In this document: positions 1 to 7,556 of the stretch, in pieces
Position numbering within the stretch: the first letter of the stretch is position 1
How the letters are laid out: the number at the start of each line of letters is the position of its first letter
Assembly (NCBI RefSeq): GCF_014257025.1
Contig: NZ_JACMSF010000011.1
Location: 1-64,000, forward strand
Reading direction: 5' to 3'
Origin: Streptomyces cupreus
Lineage (GTDB): Bacteria > Actinomycetota > Actinomycetes > Streptomycetales > Streptomycetaceae
DNA length: 64,000 nt
Notes under the pieces: generated by a model
What the model saw: the letters and a program-made list of their open reading frames with translations, nothing else
Told to the model about the DNA's origin: nothing
The model's database searches: none
Made by a program: the position numbers and the translations under genes

Positions 1-27
1 TGGACGCGGAGCGAACGCGGTGGACCA

Positions 28-54
28 GAACGCCCAACACCGTTCGGGGCGTTC
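28..54 (-). terminator. Possible hairpin downstream of the integrase relic
   Basis: GAACGCCC at 28-35 pairs perfectly with GGGCGTTC at 47-54 around an 11-nt loop. It lies about 45 bases beyond the 3' end of the minus-strand integrase relic, so it may be its old terminator. No T-run follows, so this is only a structural candidate. Confidence 0.3.
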
Positions 55-99
55 GGCTGAGCATGGGTTCCGGCAACAGGACTCACTCCCGCTCAGTCT

Positions 100-461
100 T
101 TAGGAACGGTAGAGGTGCTTGAGGTCGTGTCCGGGTCCGGCTTGCTTCACTGCTCTTCGCCACTTCTGGTGGAGATCGGTGTGCAGTACAGAGCGGCCAA
201 GACGGTTCGTAACGATCAGGCCCTCGTCCGGCGGCTCGACGTAGCCGTACTCGGCGCTCGGCGAGATTGGCTCCGGCTCGGAGAATCGATCAGGAAGTGA
301 TCCACCGGCAGGGTCGCGTAACTGGCTTTGGTCTTGAGGCGTACAGCGTGAAGCAGGTTGTGTCCCCAGGCGGCCTGACGTCGTTTCAGCCCGAAGGCCT
401 CGCCCTGGCGTAGCCCTGCACAGGCTCCGAGCAGGACCGCCACGGAGCTGCGTTTTTCCAT
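100..461 (-). pseudogene. Tyrosine site-specific integrase, frameshifted C-terminal fragment
   Basis: Two overlapping minus-strand frames together read like the catalytic half of a phage or plasmid tyrosine recombinase. One frame has LLGACAGLRQGEAFGL (the box I arginine region, AGLRQGE) and KTKASYATLPVD. The other continues with GLIVTNRLGRSV, WRRAVKQAG and HDLKHLYRS, matching the HxLRH box, and then stops at once. The catalytic tyrosine segment is missing and the usual box II Arg is Lys. The N-terminal arm- and core-binding domains are absent, so the gene is truncated at both ends and frameshifted inside. It marks the left part of the window as a former integrated element. No tRNA or att site is visible nearby. 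Confidence 0.72.
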
Positions 462-644
462 GGCGGCGGCCTGTCACGCCTGCTGTCAGTCATTGTCCGG
501 GTCAGGTTCGGCAGCCCTCGATCGGCTGGTTGAAGCGCCAAAGAGACAGCTCTGGAGCGACGAAGAGGCAAGGGTGAAAGATCGGGTATAGCCTGAAATG
601 GCCCTGTTAGTCGGCATGCCTTGCTCATCGCACGGGAGGGGCTC

Positions 645-1340
645 ATGACCTTCGTCCAGCTCATCGACTGCAAGACCAGCAACGTCGATCAACTCAACCG
701 GCTGATGGACAGCTGGGTCGAGGCGACCCAGGGCAAGCGGACCGCCACGCACTCGATCGTCGGGCGGGACCGCTCGGACTCCGCCCATGTCGTCGAGATC
801 GTGGAGTTCCCGTCGTACGAGGAGGCGATGCAGAACTCCAACCTCCCCGAGACCAACCGCATCTTCGAGCAACTGGTCGCCGCCTGCGACGAGACACCCA
901 CCTTCACGGACCTCGACGTCGTACGGGACGAACAGCTCAACAAGCTCGTCGTCCGCCGCTTGTTCGACGAGGTCATCAACGCCAAGAACCTCGACCTGGC
1001 CGACGAGCTGTGCACCGGTGACTACCGGGAGCACGACCCCGCCCTCTCCTCCTACGACGTGGACCTCGCCCAGGCCAAACGGGAGAACGGCGAGATCCTG
1101 GACGCCTTCAATCCCCTGCTCACAGTGGAGAGCATGATCGCCGAGGGCGACCTGGTGACCTGCCGGATCACCTTCCAGGGCCGGCACACCGGCACGTACC
1201 AGGGGCTGGAGCCCACCAACCGGGACGTCACCGGAACTGGTCACGCCACGTTCCGCTGCCAGGGCGGCAAGATCGCCGAGAGCTGGTGGAACTGGGACGA
1301 CCTCGGGCTGCTGCGGCAACTCGGGGCCATCGAGGCCTGA
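645..1340 (+). CDS. Two-domain protein: dimeric alpha/beta-barrel (ABM-like) plus SnoaL/NTF2-like
   Basis: The 231-aa protein starts at ATG 645 behind GGGAGGGG; an in-frame TTG 24 bases upstream is less likely. Residues 1-90 (MTFVQLIDCKTSNVDQLNRL, VEIVEFPSYEEAMQNS) resemble a ferredoxin-like ABM or EthD-type barrel that dimerises over small substrates. Residues about 95-230 (KLVVRRLFDEVINAKNLDLA, YREHDPAL, GTYQGLEPTNRDV, WWNWDDLGLLRQLG) resemble the SnoaL-like polyketide cyclase/ester cyclase fold. That family includes both cyclases and many proteins of unknown role, so no reaction is assigned. No signal peptide or membrane segment is seen. It stands alone between two relics and is intact. 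Confidence 0.8.
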   Translation: MTFVQLIDCKTSNVDQLNRLMDSWVEATQGKRTATHSIVGRDRSDSAHVVEIVEFPSYEEAMQNSNLPETNRIFEQLVAACDETPTFTDLDVVRDEQLNKLVVRRLFDEVINAKNLDLADELCTGDYREHDPALSSYDVDLAQAKRENGEILDAFNPLLTVESMIAEGDLVTCRITFQGRHTGTYQGLEPTNRDVTGTGHATFRCQGGKIAESWWNWDDLGLLRQLGAIEA

Positions 1341-1404
1341 CCCATCCAGGTCCCGAGCCGTCGGAACCATCGGGCAGGAGACCACCACGGCGGCCGGGTC
1401 CGGC

Positions 1405-1625
1405 CAGTTGGCGGTGGCGGCGCTCCACGTGGAGAAACCTCGACCCGGGCGAGGCGCAGAGCAAGTTCGACGCCCTGGCCGCACAGATCGTCGGCCGCCT
1501 GAAGGCACCCGACATCGTCGTCCTGCAGGAGATCCAGGACAACAACGGCGCCACCGACGACTCCACGGTCAGCGCCAGACCTGGAGCAGGCTCATCAACG
1601 CGATCGGCGCCGCGGCAGACTCACC
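1405..1625 (+). pseudogene. Endonuclease/exonuclease/phosphatase-family relic
   Basis: Three consecutive frames rebuild one protein segment: VAALHVE, then NLDPGEAQSKFDALAAQIV..APDIVVLQEIQDNNGATDD, then QTWSRLINAIGAA. This resembles the N-terminal part of secreted DNase I-like nucleases, including the QEI(Q/E)DN motif whose Glu binds metal. The first shift fits one extra A in the run at 1433-1436. The second lies near 1575-1585. Nothing recognisable follows, so the rest of the enzyme is gone. It is non-functional as it stands. Confidence 0.65.
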
Positions 1626-1626
1626 G

Positions 1627-2234
1627 CGGCGGGTCTCACGGACCTGCCGCCCACCCCACCGACCACGACCCCCAGGCCGCCCGCCTGAACATCCCGTAAG
1701 CCGCACAGCAGGGCACAACAGCCCGTGGGGCCCTGGCCGTTACGCCGGGGCCCCACAGGTTCTCCCCACCATCTCGACGACGGTTGTGGCTCGTTCCCGT
1801 GCCCTGTCCCGCCGCCACCGGCCCGCCCTGACTGGTGCACGACCGGCCAACGTACGCGGCCTCGCCCCAACCCCCTAGCAAGTCCACCGCCCGCCCCGGG
1901 AAACCCTTGCTCACGAAGTCGCGGCCCCCGCGACCGTCACGGCCCGCGCAGCCGCACGGAAGTCCTCGCCGCAGTCAGGAACGGGTTGTTGGGCCAGTAC
2001 CGCAACCGCTGCCATCGCCTCCGCCCCAGTGCTCCCCGCCCACGCGGGGGTGAGCCGCACGCCACGCAGATCGCGTCCGATCGCGTCGAGGGTCAGGAAC
2101 CTGCCGTTTTCCGGGGTCGACAACCGTCGCCAGGCCAAGGTTCTCCACCTCTGCCCGCGTCACCCGGCCGTGCGGGGCAGACGCAACGCAATCAGGTCGG
2201 GGCGCCGACCGGCGCTCCGTCCGCCCCGTCCTCG
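1627..2234. other. Gene-poor stretch with one CRISPR-like repeat
   Basis: I find no convincing gene here apart from the separate repeat at 2029-2057. Minus-strand frames at about 2060-2170 carry short protein-like runs (VTRAEVENLGLATVV, RFLTLDAIGRDLRG) that need a frameshift to join. They look like another unidentified relic. Confidence 0.5.
2029..2057 (+). CRISPR. Solitary type I-E-like CRISPR repeat unit
   Basis: Exactly 29 nt with the architecture of actinobacterial I-E repeats: GTGCTCCCCGC, a short middle, GCGGGGGTGAGCCG. The CCCCGC/GCGGGG arms pair. There is no second copy 61 bp up- or downstream and no cas gene in the window, so it is not an array. It may be a leftover of a lost array, or chance in GC-rich DNA. 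Confidence 0.4.
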
Positions 2235-2251
2235 GCCCCGCGATGCGGGGC
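2235..2251 (-). terminator. Hairpin after the symporter gene
   Basis: GCCCCGC (2235-2241) and GCGGGGC (2245-2251) form a 7-bp perfect stem with a GAT loop. It starts about 10 bases beyond the symporter stop codon, in the right place to end that operon's transcript. Confidence 0.45.
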
Positions 2252-2260
2252 GGGACCCGG

Positions 2261-3868
2261 TCAGTGCCCGTCGGGCGCCGGAGCCCCCGCCAGGATCGTC
2301 GGTTCCACCGCCTCGTAACGGCGCAGCTGTGCCGAGGCATCGTGGTGGGAAAGGATCGTGCCCAGCCAGCCCGCGAGGAAGCCCACCGGGACCGACACGA
2401 GGCCTGTCGTGGTGAACGGGAACCAGGTGAAGTCGCTGTCCGGGAAGACCGACTGCGGTGAGCCGGAGACCAAGGTGGTGCCGGTCATCAGGACGAGGAC
2501 GCTCACGGTGCCGGCGATGAGCGTGCTGAGCAGGCCCGTACGGGTGTAGCGCCGCCAGAAGAGACTGTAGACGAGGGCCGGACCCACGGCGGACGCGCCG
2601 ACGCAGAAGGAGAGGGTGACCATCAGCTGGCCGTTGAAGTCCTGGGCGTAGGCGGCGGCGACGATCGCGGTGAGGCCGACGCCGAGTGCGGCGGTCCGTG
2701 CGATGGTCATCTCCGTGGCGTCCGGCAGGGTGGTCCTGCGCAGGCCCTGGGCGATCAGGTCGTGCGCCAGGGTGTTGGCGCAGGCGAGGGTGATCCCGGC
2801 GACCGAGGCGAGCAGGGTGAGGAAGATGGCCGTGGTCACCATCGTGAACAGCAGGGTCTCGACCATGGACGGATCGGGGCCCATGACGGCCTGGCTGACC
2901 ATCAGGAACGCCGTCTGGCCCTGTGGGTCGGCCGCGACGAGCTGTGTGTGGCCGACGAGCGCCGCCGCGCCGAAGCCGATCACCGAGATCAGCAGGCACA
3001 TGACGACGACGGTGGAGACCGCCCAGGACATCGAGCGCCGCACGCCGGACGCGCTGCGGGAGCTGAACATGCGCATCGTGATGTGGGGCAGGACCGCCGC
3101 CCCGAGCACGATGGTCAGCTCGGCGCTGATCATGTCCAGTCCGTCGCCGCCGAACTGGAGCCCGGAGGAGAGGTAGGCGTCGCCCGCGCCGCTGCCCTTC
3201 TTGGCCGCGTCCAGGAGCGCGGACAGGCTGAAGTCGTAGCGGTCCAGGATGAGCAGGCAGATGGTGACGGTCGCGGCCAGAAGGACGACGGTCTTGACGA
3301 TCTGGATGAAGGCGGTGCCCTTCATACCGCCGATCGCGGCGTACACGATCATCAGTCCGCCGAGGCACACGATGAAGCCGGTCTTGAAACCGTCCGAGTC
3401 GAAGCCGAGAACGACCGCCAGCAGATCGCCGGCGCCCGAGAGCTGGAAGATCACCAGCGGCAGCAGCGCGGTGAGGGTGACCACGCAGGCGGTGATGCGG
3501 ACCGCGGGGTCGGACGCACGGCGGGCGAGGACGTCGCCCATGGTGAACCGGCCGGCGTTTCGCAGCGGTTCGGCCAGAAGGAACATCATCAGGACGAGCG
3601 AGAGCACGGTGCTCAGGGCGAGCACCACGCCGTCGTAGCCGACGAGCGAGACGACGCCGATGGTGCCGAGCACGGTCGCGGCGGAGATGTAGTCGCCGGA
3701 GACGGCGAGCCCGCTCTGCATGGGGGAGAGCGAGCGATAGCCGGTGTAGAACTCGCCGAGATCGTCATGCTCGGGTGCGGTCATCACACACAGCAGCAGC
3801 GTGACGGTGGTGACGGTGATGAACGCGATCAGCGACATCGTCTGGGAGGCGGAACTGAATCCGTTCAT
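2261..3868 (-). CDS. actP: Sodium:solute symporter, cation/acetate ActP type
   Basis: The 535-aa protein belongs to the SSS family and couples monocarboxylate (probably acetate) uptake to a cation gradient across the cytoplasmic membrane. It has about 13 hydrophobic segments. Family-like motifs include EFYTGYRSLSPMQSGLAVSGDYISAATVLG near residue 40, GDVLARR near 110, and TLACANTLAHDLIAQGLRR in the second half. The ATG at 3868 overlaps the stop of the preceding DUF485 gene (TGATG), indicating translational coupling; a GTG one codon upstream is also possible. The DUF485 partner is the usual neighbour of ActP (compare yjcH-actP), which supports acetate over other substrates, but specificity is inferred. 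A hairpin follows the stop. Confidence 0.88.
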   Translation of the reverse strand: MNGFSSASQTMSLIAFITVTTVTLLLCVMTAPEHDDLGEFYTGYRSLSPMQSGLAVSGDYISAATVLGTIGVVSLVGYDGVVLALSTVLSLVLMMFLLAEPLRNAGRFTMGDVLARRASDPAVRITACVVTLTALLPLVIFQLSGAGDLLAVVLGFDSDGFKTGFIVCLGGLMIVYAAIGGMKGTAFIQIVKTVVLLAATVTICLLILDRYDFSLSALLDAAKKGSGAGDAYLSSGLQFGGDGLDMISAELTIVLGAAVLPHITMRMFSSRSASGVRRSMSWAVSTVVVMCLLISVIGFGAAALVGHTQLVAADPQGQTAFLMVSQAVMGPDPSMVETLLFTMVTTAIFLTLLASVAGITLACANTLAHDLIAQGLRRTTLPDATEMTIARTAALGVGLTAIVAAAYAQDFNGQLMVTLSFCVGASAVGPALVYSLFWRRYTRTGLLSTLIAGTVSVLVLMTGTTLVSGSPQSVFPDSDFTWFPFTTTGLVSVPVGFLAGWLGTILSHHDASAQLRRYEAVEPTILAGAPAPDGH

Positions 3869-4359
3869 CACCAGGCACCCCCTGCCGGGCCGGTGGGACG
3901 CTGCCATCCGGCCCTGCCCGGCCGACCGGGGTGGCCCTGTCGGGCCGTGTGGGCAGCCTGCGCGATTCGGGCCGACTCTGCCGCACGCTGCGCCTCGGCT
4001 GCCTGTTCGGCGTGCTGCCGGATCGTCGCCGCGAGCGGGTCGACGCGGCGGCGCGCGATCCGTTCGTACACGGCGATCGCCGCCAGCACGACCGGCAGCT
4101 GGCACAGGCCGAGCGTCAGTCCGGTGGTGAGGCCGCCGTCGCCGCTGCCGCTGGTCATCAGTCCGTCCGCGTACGCGGAGAGAATGAGGAAGAACGTGAA
4201 GTAGCCGAGCGCCGTCAGGGTGGCCACCCGGCGCAGTCTGCGGTAGCCCGCGCGGAGCCTGTGCAGGTCGCCGTCCGGGGTGGGAGTCGCCCGCGGCTGC
4301 TCGTGCCACGGCGGACCGGGGTGCGGCGGCGGATCGGGGAAGTAGTGCTCGTACGACAT
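3868..4359 (-). CDS. DUF485 membrane protein, partner of the symporter
   Basis: The 163-aa protein starts at ATG 4359 behind AAGGAG. Residues about 1-35 are Pro-rich (YFPDPPPHPGPPWH). Then come LRAGYRRLRRVATLTALGYFTFFLILSAYADGLM and a second hydrophobic span, GLTLGLCQLPVVLAAIAVYERIARRRVDPLA. That is the two-helix DUF485 layout, with the Y..F..LR basic motif before helix 1. The Ala/Gln-rich tail (about 120-163) looks disordered or coiled. DUF485 genes precede acetate symporters in many bacteria and are thought to assist them; the mechanism is unknown. The two genes overlap and are surely co-transcribed. Confidence 0.85.
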   Translation of the reverse strand: MSYEHYFPDPPPHPGPPWHEQPRATPTPDGDLHRLRAGYRRLRRVATLTALGYFTFFLILSAYADGLMTSGSGDGGLTTGLTLGLCQLPVVLAAIAVYERIARRRVDPLAATIRQHAEQAAEAQRAAESARIAQAAHTARQGHPGRPGRAGWQRPTGPAGGAW

Positions 4360-4639
4360 GGGTGTGGCTCCTTGCGGCCCTTGTGGCCCTCGCGGCCTGA
4401 GGGTGTCCCTGCGCCCGCCGGGCGCAGGGAGATGTATCGCGGTCGGAGCGCGTACGTTACTGGCCGGTAGTATCGTGGCGTAAGGGGTTACCGACTGTTC
4501 GGTACGTCGGTTCCGCAACGGTCGGGTCACGGCAGGTCACACCGGGTCCGGCGGCCGGGCGCCACCGCCGGGCCCGACAGTGCCCTGATCACCGTCGAAT
4601 CCTCACGGCGCCAGGAACACCAGGAGCGCCAGCGCGGAC

Positions 4640-4970
4640 GCGAGGTCGACATCGCGCACATCGCCGTGGCGACGGCCGTACCCGTCGACGCTGCTCCCGC
4701 AAACCGGCCGACGCCAGCGCCGCCGGTATCGCCTGCGTCGCCCCGGCAGGCGATTCGGCGGACCGGTCTGCTTCCCCGGCTCGCTGCCCACCGTGTTCAC
4801 CGTGGGCGCGCTCGGAGCCTTCGGATCCCGTCCTGTCGTGCTTGCCGCAGGGCGGATACACGGCCCTCGACGGCACCGGCACGCCCTCGGCCCACGTCGT
4901 CGGTCTCGCCGCCCTCGTACGTGCCCACCACGAGGACTTCCGCGGCCAACTGCTGCCCCGCGGACCCGGC
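4640..4970 (+). pseudogene. S8 (subtilisin) serine peptidase relic
   Basis: Fragments in different frames line up with the second half of a subtilase: AAGIACVAPAGDS (the oxyanion region, normally VAAAGN), then CFPGSLPTVFTVGALGA, then GGYTALDGTGTPSAHVVGLAALVRAHHEDF, which matches the catalytic serine block GTSMATPHVAGLAALV. The Ser of GTS is replaced (GTGTPSAH) and at least two frameshifts separate the pieces. The Asp and His blocks are not found upstream. It is a dead gene; the following 170 bases up to the next stop codon hold nothing clear. Confidence 0.65.
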
Positions 4971-5140
4971 CTGTGCGGCACCTGGAGCCTCTCGGCAGCT
5001 TCGAGGGGTGCCAGCCCAGGACGCCGATCAGTCCACCGTCGGACCCGCCCCGTTTCACCACCCCGGCCGGGCTCGCGTCCTGATGTTCGGCGGGACCACT
5101 GATGGGGCCGGCCCTGTCTCGGGTTTCCCATCGGCGGTGA

Positions 5141-6184
5141 TCAGCCGAGCGCGGCAGGGGAATGGGCGTTGCGCAGCAGCAGCTTCGGTTTGCCGGAGCC
5201 ATCGGAGGGCACGGTCCAGAGGTCCTTGGTGCCGTCGTCGTGTTGCTGGACGTAGGCGAGGGTGGAGTTGTCCAGCCAGGCCGCCTGGTCGTCCACGCTG
5301 CGGGTTTCGGCGGTGCGGGTGACCTTGTTGGTGGCCAGGTCGAGCACGGAGAGTCGCCAGCCCTTGGTGGAGTCGCCGTTGATGGGTGCTTTGAACGCGA
5401 TCCTGGTCCCGTCGGGCGAGAGCGAGGGGCATTCGACGTGGTCGCGCAGCGTGCGGACGGTTCGCGCGGCGAAGTCACCCTGGACCAGGTAGCGGTGGCC
5501 CTTGGTGTACAGGGTTGCGTAGAAGGTGTTGTCGTCGTCGGTGAACGTCACTCCCCAGTAGTTGACGTCGACCGACTGATACGGCTTGCCGTCCTTGATG
5601 ACGTCGAAGGTTTCCAGTGTCTTGAACAGAGTTCCCGTCTTGGTGTCGTAGATCCCGGTGCGGGTGGCGAAGTTGAGGGTGGCGTAGCTGTCGCCGCCGA
5701 CGAAGGCGGTCCAGGAGACCATGCGGCCGCTGGTCGAGACGCGGACCCGGTTGGGGATGCCGCTGACCGGGATGGCTTTGCGTTCCTTGAGGTCGGCGTC
5801 GAGGATGCGCATGCTGACGGTGCCGAGGATGCCGTCGGCATAGAGGCAGGCGACGGTTCGTGCGGCGGCGTAGATGCGGTCGCACTTGGTCTTCGAGACC
5901 GCGCGGGTGCCGCCCGGGTTGTCCTTGCCGACCGTGGTCACCTGGCCGGTGCTCGTCAGAGTGAGCAGCCGAGGGGCCGGTGCCAGGGAGACCGTCTGGG
6001 CTGTGGCGGGTGCCTCGGGGGTCGTGGCCGACGAGGTGAGCTGGACGTAGCCGATCGCGACACCGGCGAGTGCGACGGTGGCGGCCACCGTGGTGGTGAT
6101 GCGGGCGGCTCGCCCGAACCGGGGCGGCGCAGGCGGCGGGCTTGGCTGCGGCGTCTCGGCGTCGATCGTGGTCTGCTCGGTCAT
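5141..6184 (-). CDS. Membrane-anchored TolB-like beta-propeller protein
   Basis: The 347-aa protein has a Pro-rich cytoplasmic start, one membrane helix at about 29-47 (ARITTTVAATVALAGVAIGY) and an exported domain. That domain repeats the WD40-like PD40/TolB pattern: CPSLSPDGTRIAFKAPING, LSVLDLATNKVTR, AAWLDNSTLAYVQQHDDG, LWTVPSDGSGKPKLLL. The fold is likely a six-bladed propeller for protein or ligand binding; no enzyme motif is seen. Its ATG overlaps the stop of the upstream MFS gene (ATGA), so the two are coupled. I infer that it works with the transporter at the outer face of the membrane, but the substrate is unknown. Confidence 0.75.
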   Translation of the reverse strand: MTEQTTIDAETPQPSPPPAPPRFGRAARITTTVAATVALAGVAIGYVQLTSSATTPEAPATAQTVSLAPAPRLLTLTSTGQVTTVGKDNPGGTRAVSKTKCDRIYAAARTVACLYADGILGTVSMRILDADLKERKAIPVSGIPNRVRVSTSGRMVSWTAFVGGDSYATLNFATRTGIYDTKTGTLFKTLETFDVIKDGKPYQSVDVNYWGVTFTDDDNTFYATLYTKGHRYLVQGDFAARTVRTLRDHVECPSLSPDGTRIAFKAPINGDSTKGWRLSVLDLATNKVTRTAETRSVDDQAAWLDNSTLAYVQQHDDGTKDLWTVPSDGSGKPKLLLRNAHSPAALG

Positions 6185-7458
6185 GCGGTCACCTCGGTGT
6201 CGCTCGTGGTGGTGGATCGGTTGATCAGCAGGAGTGCCGTGGCCACGACGGCCAGTACGGCCACGGCGGCGGCCAGTCGGCTGGCGGTGAGCGGGCCCCA
6301 CAGCTGCCAGGCGAGTCCGAACAGGACTGAGGAGGCGAGGTAGGCGAGGGCCTGTCCGGTCTGGATCAGTGCGATGCCGGTGGTGCGCAGGTGTTCGGGC
6401 AGCACCGGTCCTGCCAGCGCCATCAGTACGCCGTCGGTGGCGGCGTAGAAGAAGCCGTACAGGGCCAGCGCCACGGCCAGCAGCGGCCAGCCGTGCAGGG
6501 GGCCGAACAGCAGCAGGTAGACCGCGCACAGCGCGGCGTAGCCGGCGAGGACGATCGGCAGGCGGCCGATCCGGTCGGCCAGGGCGCCGATGGGGATGGC
6601 CAGCAGCAGGTAGGTCAGGCTGGTGCCGACCGCGAGCAGCGGGAACCAGCCGAGGGCGATGTCCTCGCGGCGTTGCAGCAGCAGGTAGACGAAGCCGTCG
6701 CCGATGACGGCGAAGCCGAGCAGGCAGGCGGCCAGTAGCAGTCTGCGTATCGGTGCGGCGCGCAGCAGTTCGGCGACGTCCCTGGGGGACACCGGCGTGG
6801 TGGCCGGGCGGTCGTCGTGCCGGTCGCGCACGAAGAGTACGAGGATGAGCACGCCGAGCGCGGCGATGCAGAAACTGGTGACCAGGACGGCGTCGAGCAC
6901 CTGGCCTGCCGCCGCCAGCACGGCCATCGCGGCCAGCGGGCCGAGGAACGCGCCGACGCTGTCCATGGCCCGGTGCACGCCGAACGCGCGGCCCAGCGCG
7001 TGCGGCGGGGCGGACAGGGTGATCAGGGCGTCGCGGGGTGCGGTGCGCAGCCCCTTGCCCGCCCGGTCGACGGCGATGACCAGGCCGATCGCGCCGGCCG
7101 AGCGGCCTGCCGCGAGCAGCCCGAGCTTGGCCACTGCCGACATCGCGTACCCGGTGCCTGCCACCCACTTGGGTGTGCGGATCCGGTCGGCGACGTAGCC
7201 GCCCACCAGGCGCAGTACCGCTGTGGCCCCGGTGTAGATCCCGTCGATCATGCCGTAGGCCAACGGGCTGAACGACAGCCCGAGGACGAGGTAGGCGGGC
7301 AGGATCGCGGTGACCATCTCGGCGGAGATGTCGGTGACGAGGCTGACCGTGCCCAGTGCGAACACGTTCCCGCCGACCAGCGCGAGCCCGCGTCGGCCGG
7401 AGTGTTGAGGGGGTGACGGGTCGTCGGCCGTGGGCCGGTCGATCGAGGACAGATACAT
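6181..7458 (-). CDS. MFS transporter
   Basis: The 425-aa protein has 12 predicted membrane spans in two sixes. Motif A-like loops are seen after helix 2 (GGYVADRIRTPKW) and in the second half (GALADRIGRLPIVL). DRAGKGLRTAPRDALIT after helix 4 is a conserved block in a group of MFS proteins annotated as multidrug or sugar-phosphate-like exporters. Start ATG 7458 gives MYLSSIDRPT. The stop overlaps the start of the beta-propeller gene. A strong terminator separates it from the metallophosphoesterase gene upstream, so the MFS and propeller genes probably have their own promoter in the short gap (7459-7511). Substrate unknown. Confidence 0.85.
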   Translation of the reverse strand: MYLSSIDRPTADDPSPPQHSGRRGLALVGGNVFALGTVSLVTDISAEMVTAILPAYLVLGLSFSPLAYGMIDGIYTGATAVLRLVGGYVADRIRTPKWVAGTGYAMSAVAKLGLLAAGRSAGAIGLVIAVDRAGKGLRTAPRDALITLSAPPHALGRAFGVHRAMDSVGAFLGPLAAMAVLAAAGQVLDAVLVTSFCIAALGVLILVLFVRDRHDDRPATTPVSPRDVAELLRAAPIRRLLLAACLLGFAVIGDGFVYLLLQRREDIALGWFPLLAVGTSLTYLLLAIPIGALADRIGRLPIVLAGYAALCAVYLLLFGPLHGWPLLAVALALYGFFYAATDGVLMALAGPVLPEHLRTTGIALIQTGQALAYLASSVLFGLAWQLWGPLTASRLAAAVAVLAVVATALLLINRSTTTSDTEVTA

Positions 7459-7511
7459 GCGGGCGGACCTTTCGGGGCGGAAGACAGGACTGGGGCACTC
7501 GGTCGGCAGGG

Positions 7512-7540
7512 CGGTGCCCTCCCTGGCTGGGAGGGCACCG
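7512..7540 (-). terminator. Strong hairpin terminator of the metallophosphoesterase gene
   Basis: CGGTGCCCTCCC (7512-7523) pairs perfectly over 12 bp with GGGAGGGCACCG (7529-7540), loop TGGCT. It starts 16 bases past the stop at 7557 on the minus strand. No U-tract follows, as is common for Streptomyces terminators. Confidence 0.75.
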
Positions 7541-7556
7541 AACGCTCAAGTGCTGG

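Noticed and set aside
1..120. A tRNA or attachment site beside the integrase relic
   Set aside because: No cloverleaf or T-loop could be made from the bases present; only a simple hairpin is seen.
1968..2120. A full CRISPR array around the 29-nt repeat
   Set aside because: Positions one repeat-plus-spacer away on both sides have no second repeat, and no cas gene is present.
2236..2250. A second CRISPR-like repeat (CCCCGC/GCGGGG)
   Set aside because: Only the stem resembles the repeat; the flanks differ, and position after the symporter stop favours a terminator.
2762..4204. 480-aa open frame on the plus strand opposite the symporter
   Set aside because: His/Asp/Gly/Arg-rich translation is the mirror of a high-GC gene; the minus strand has a clear symporter.
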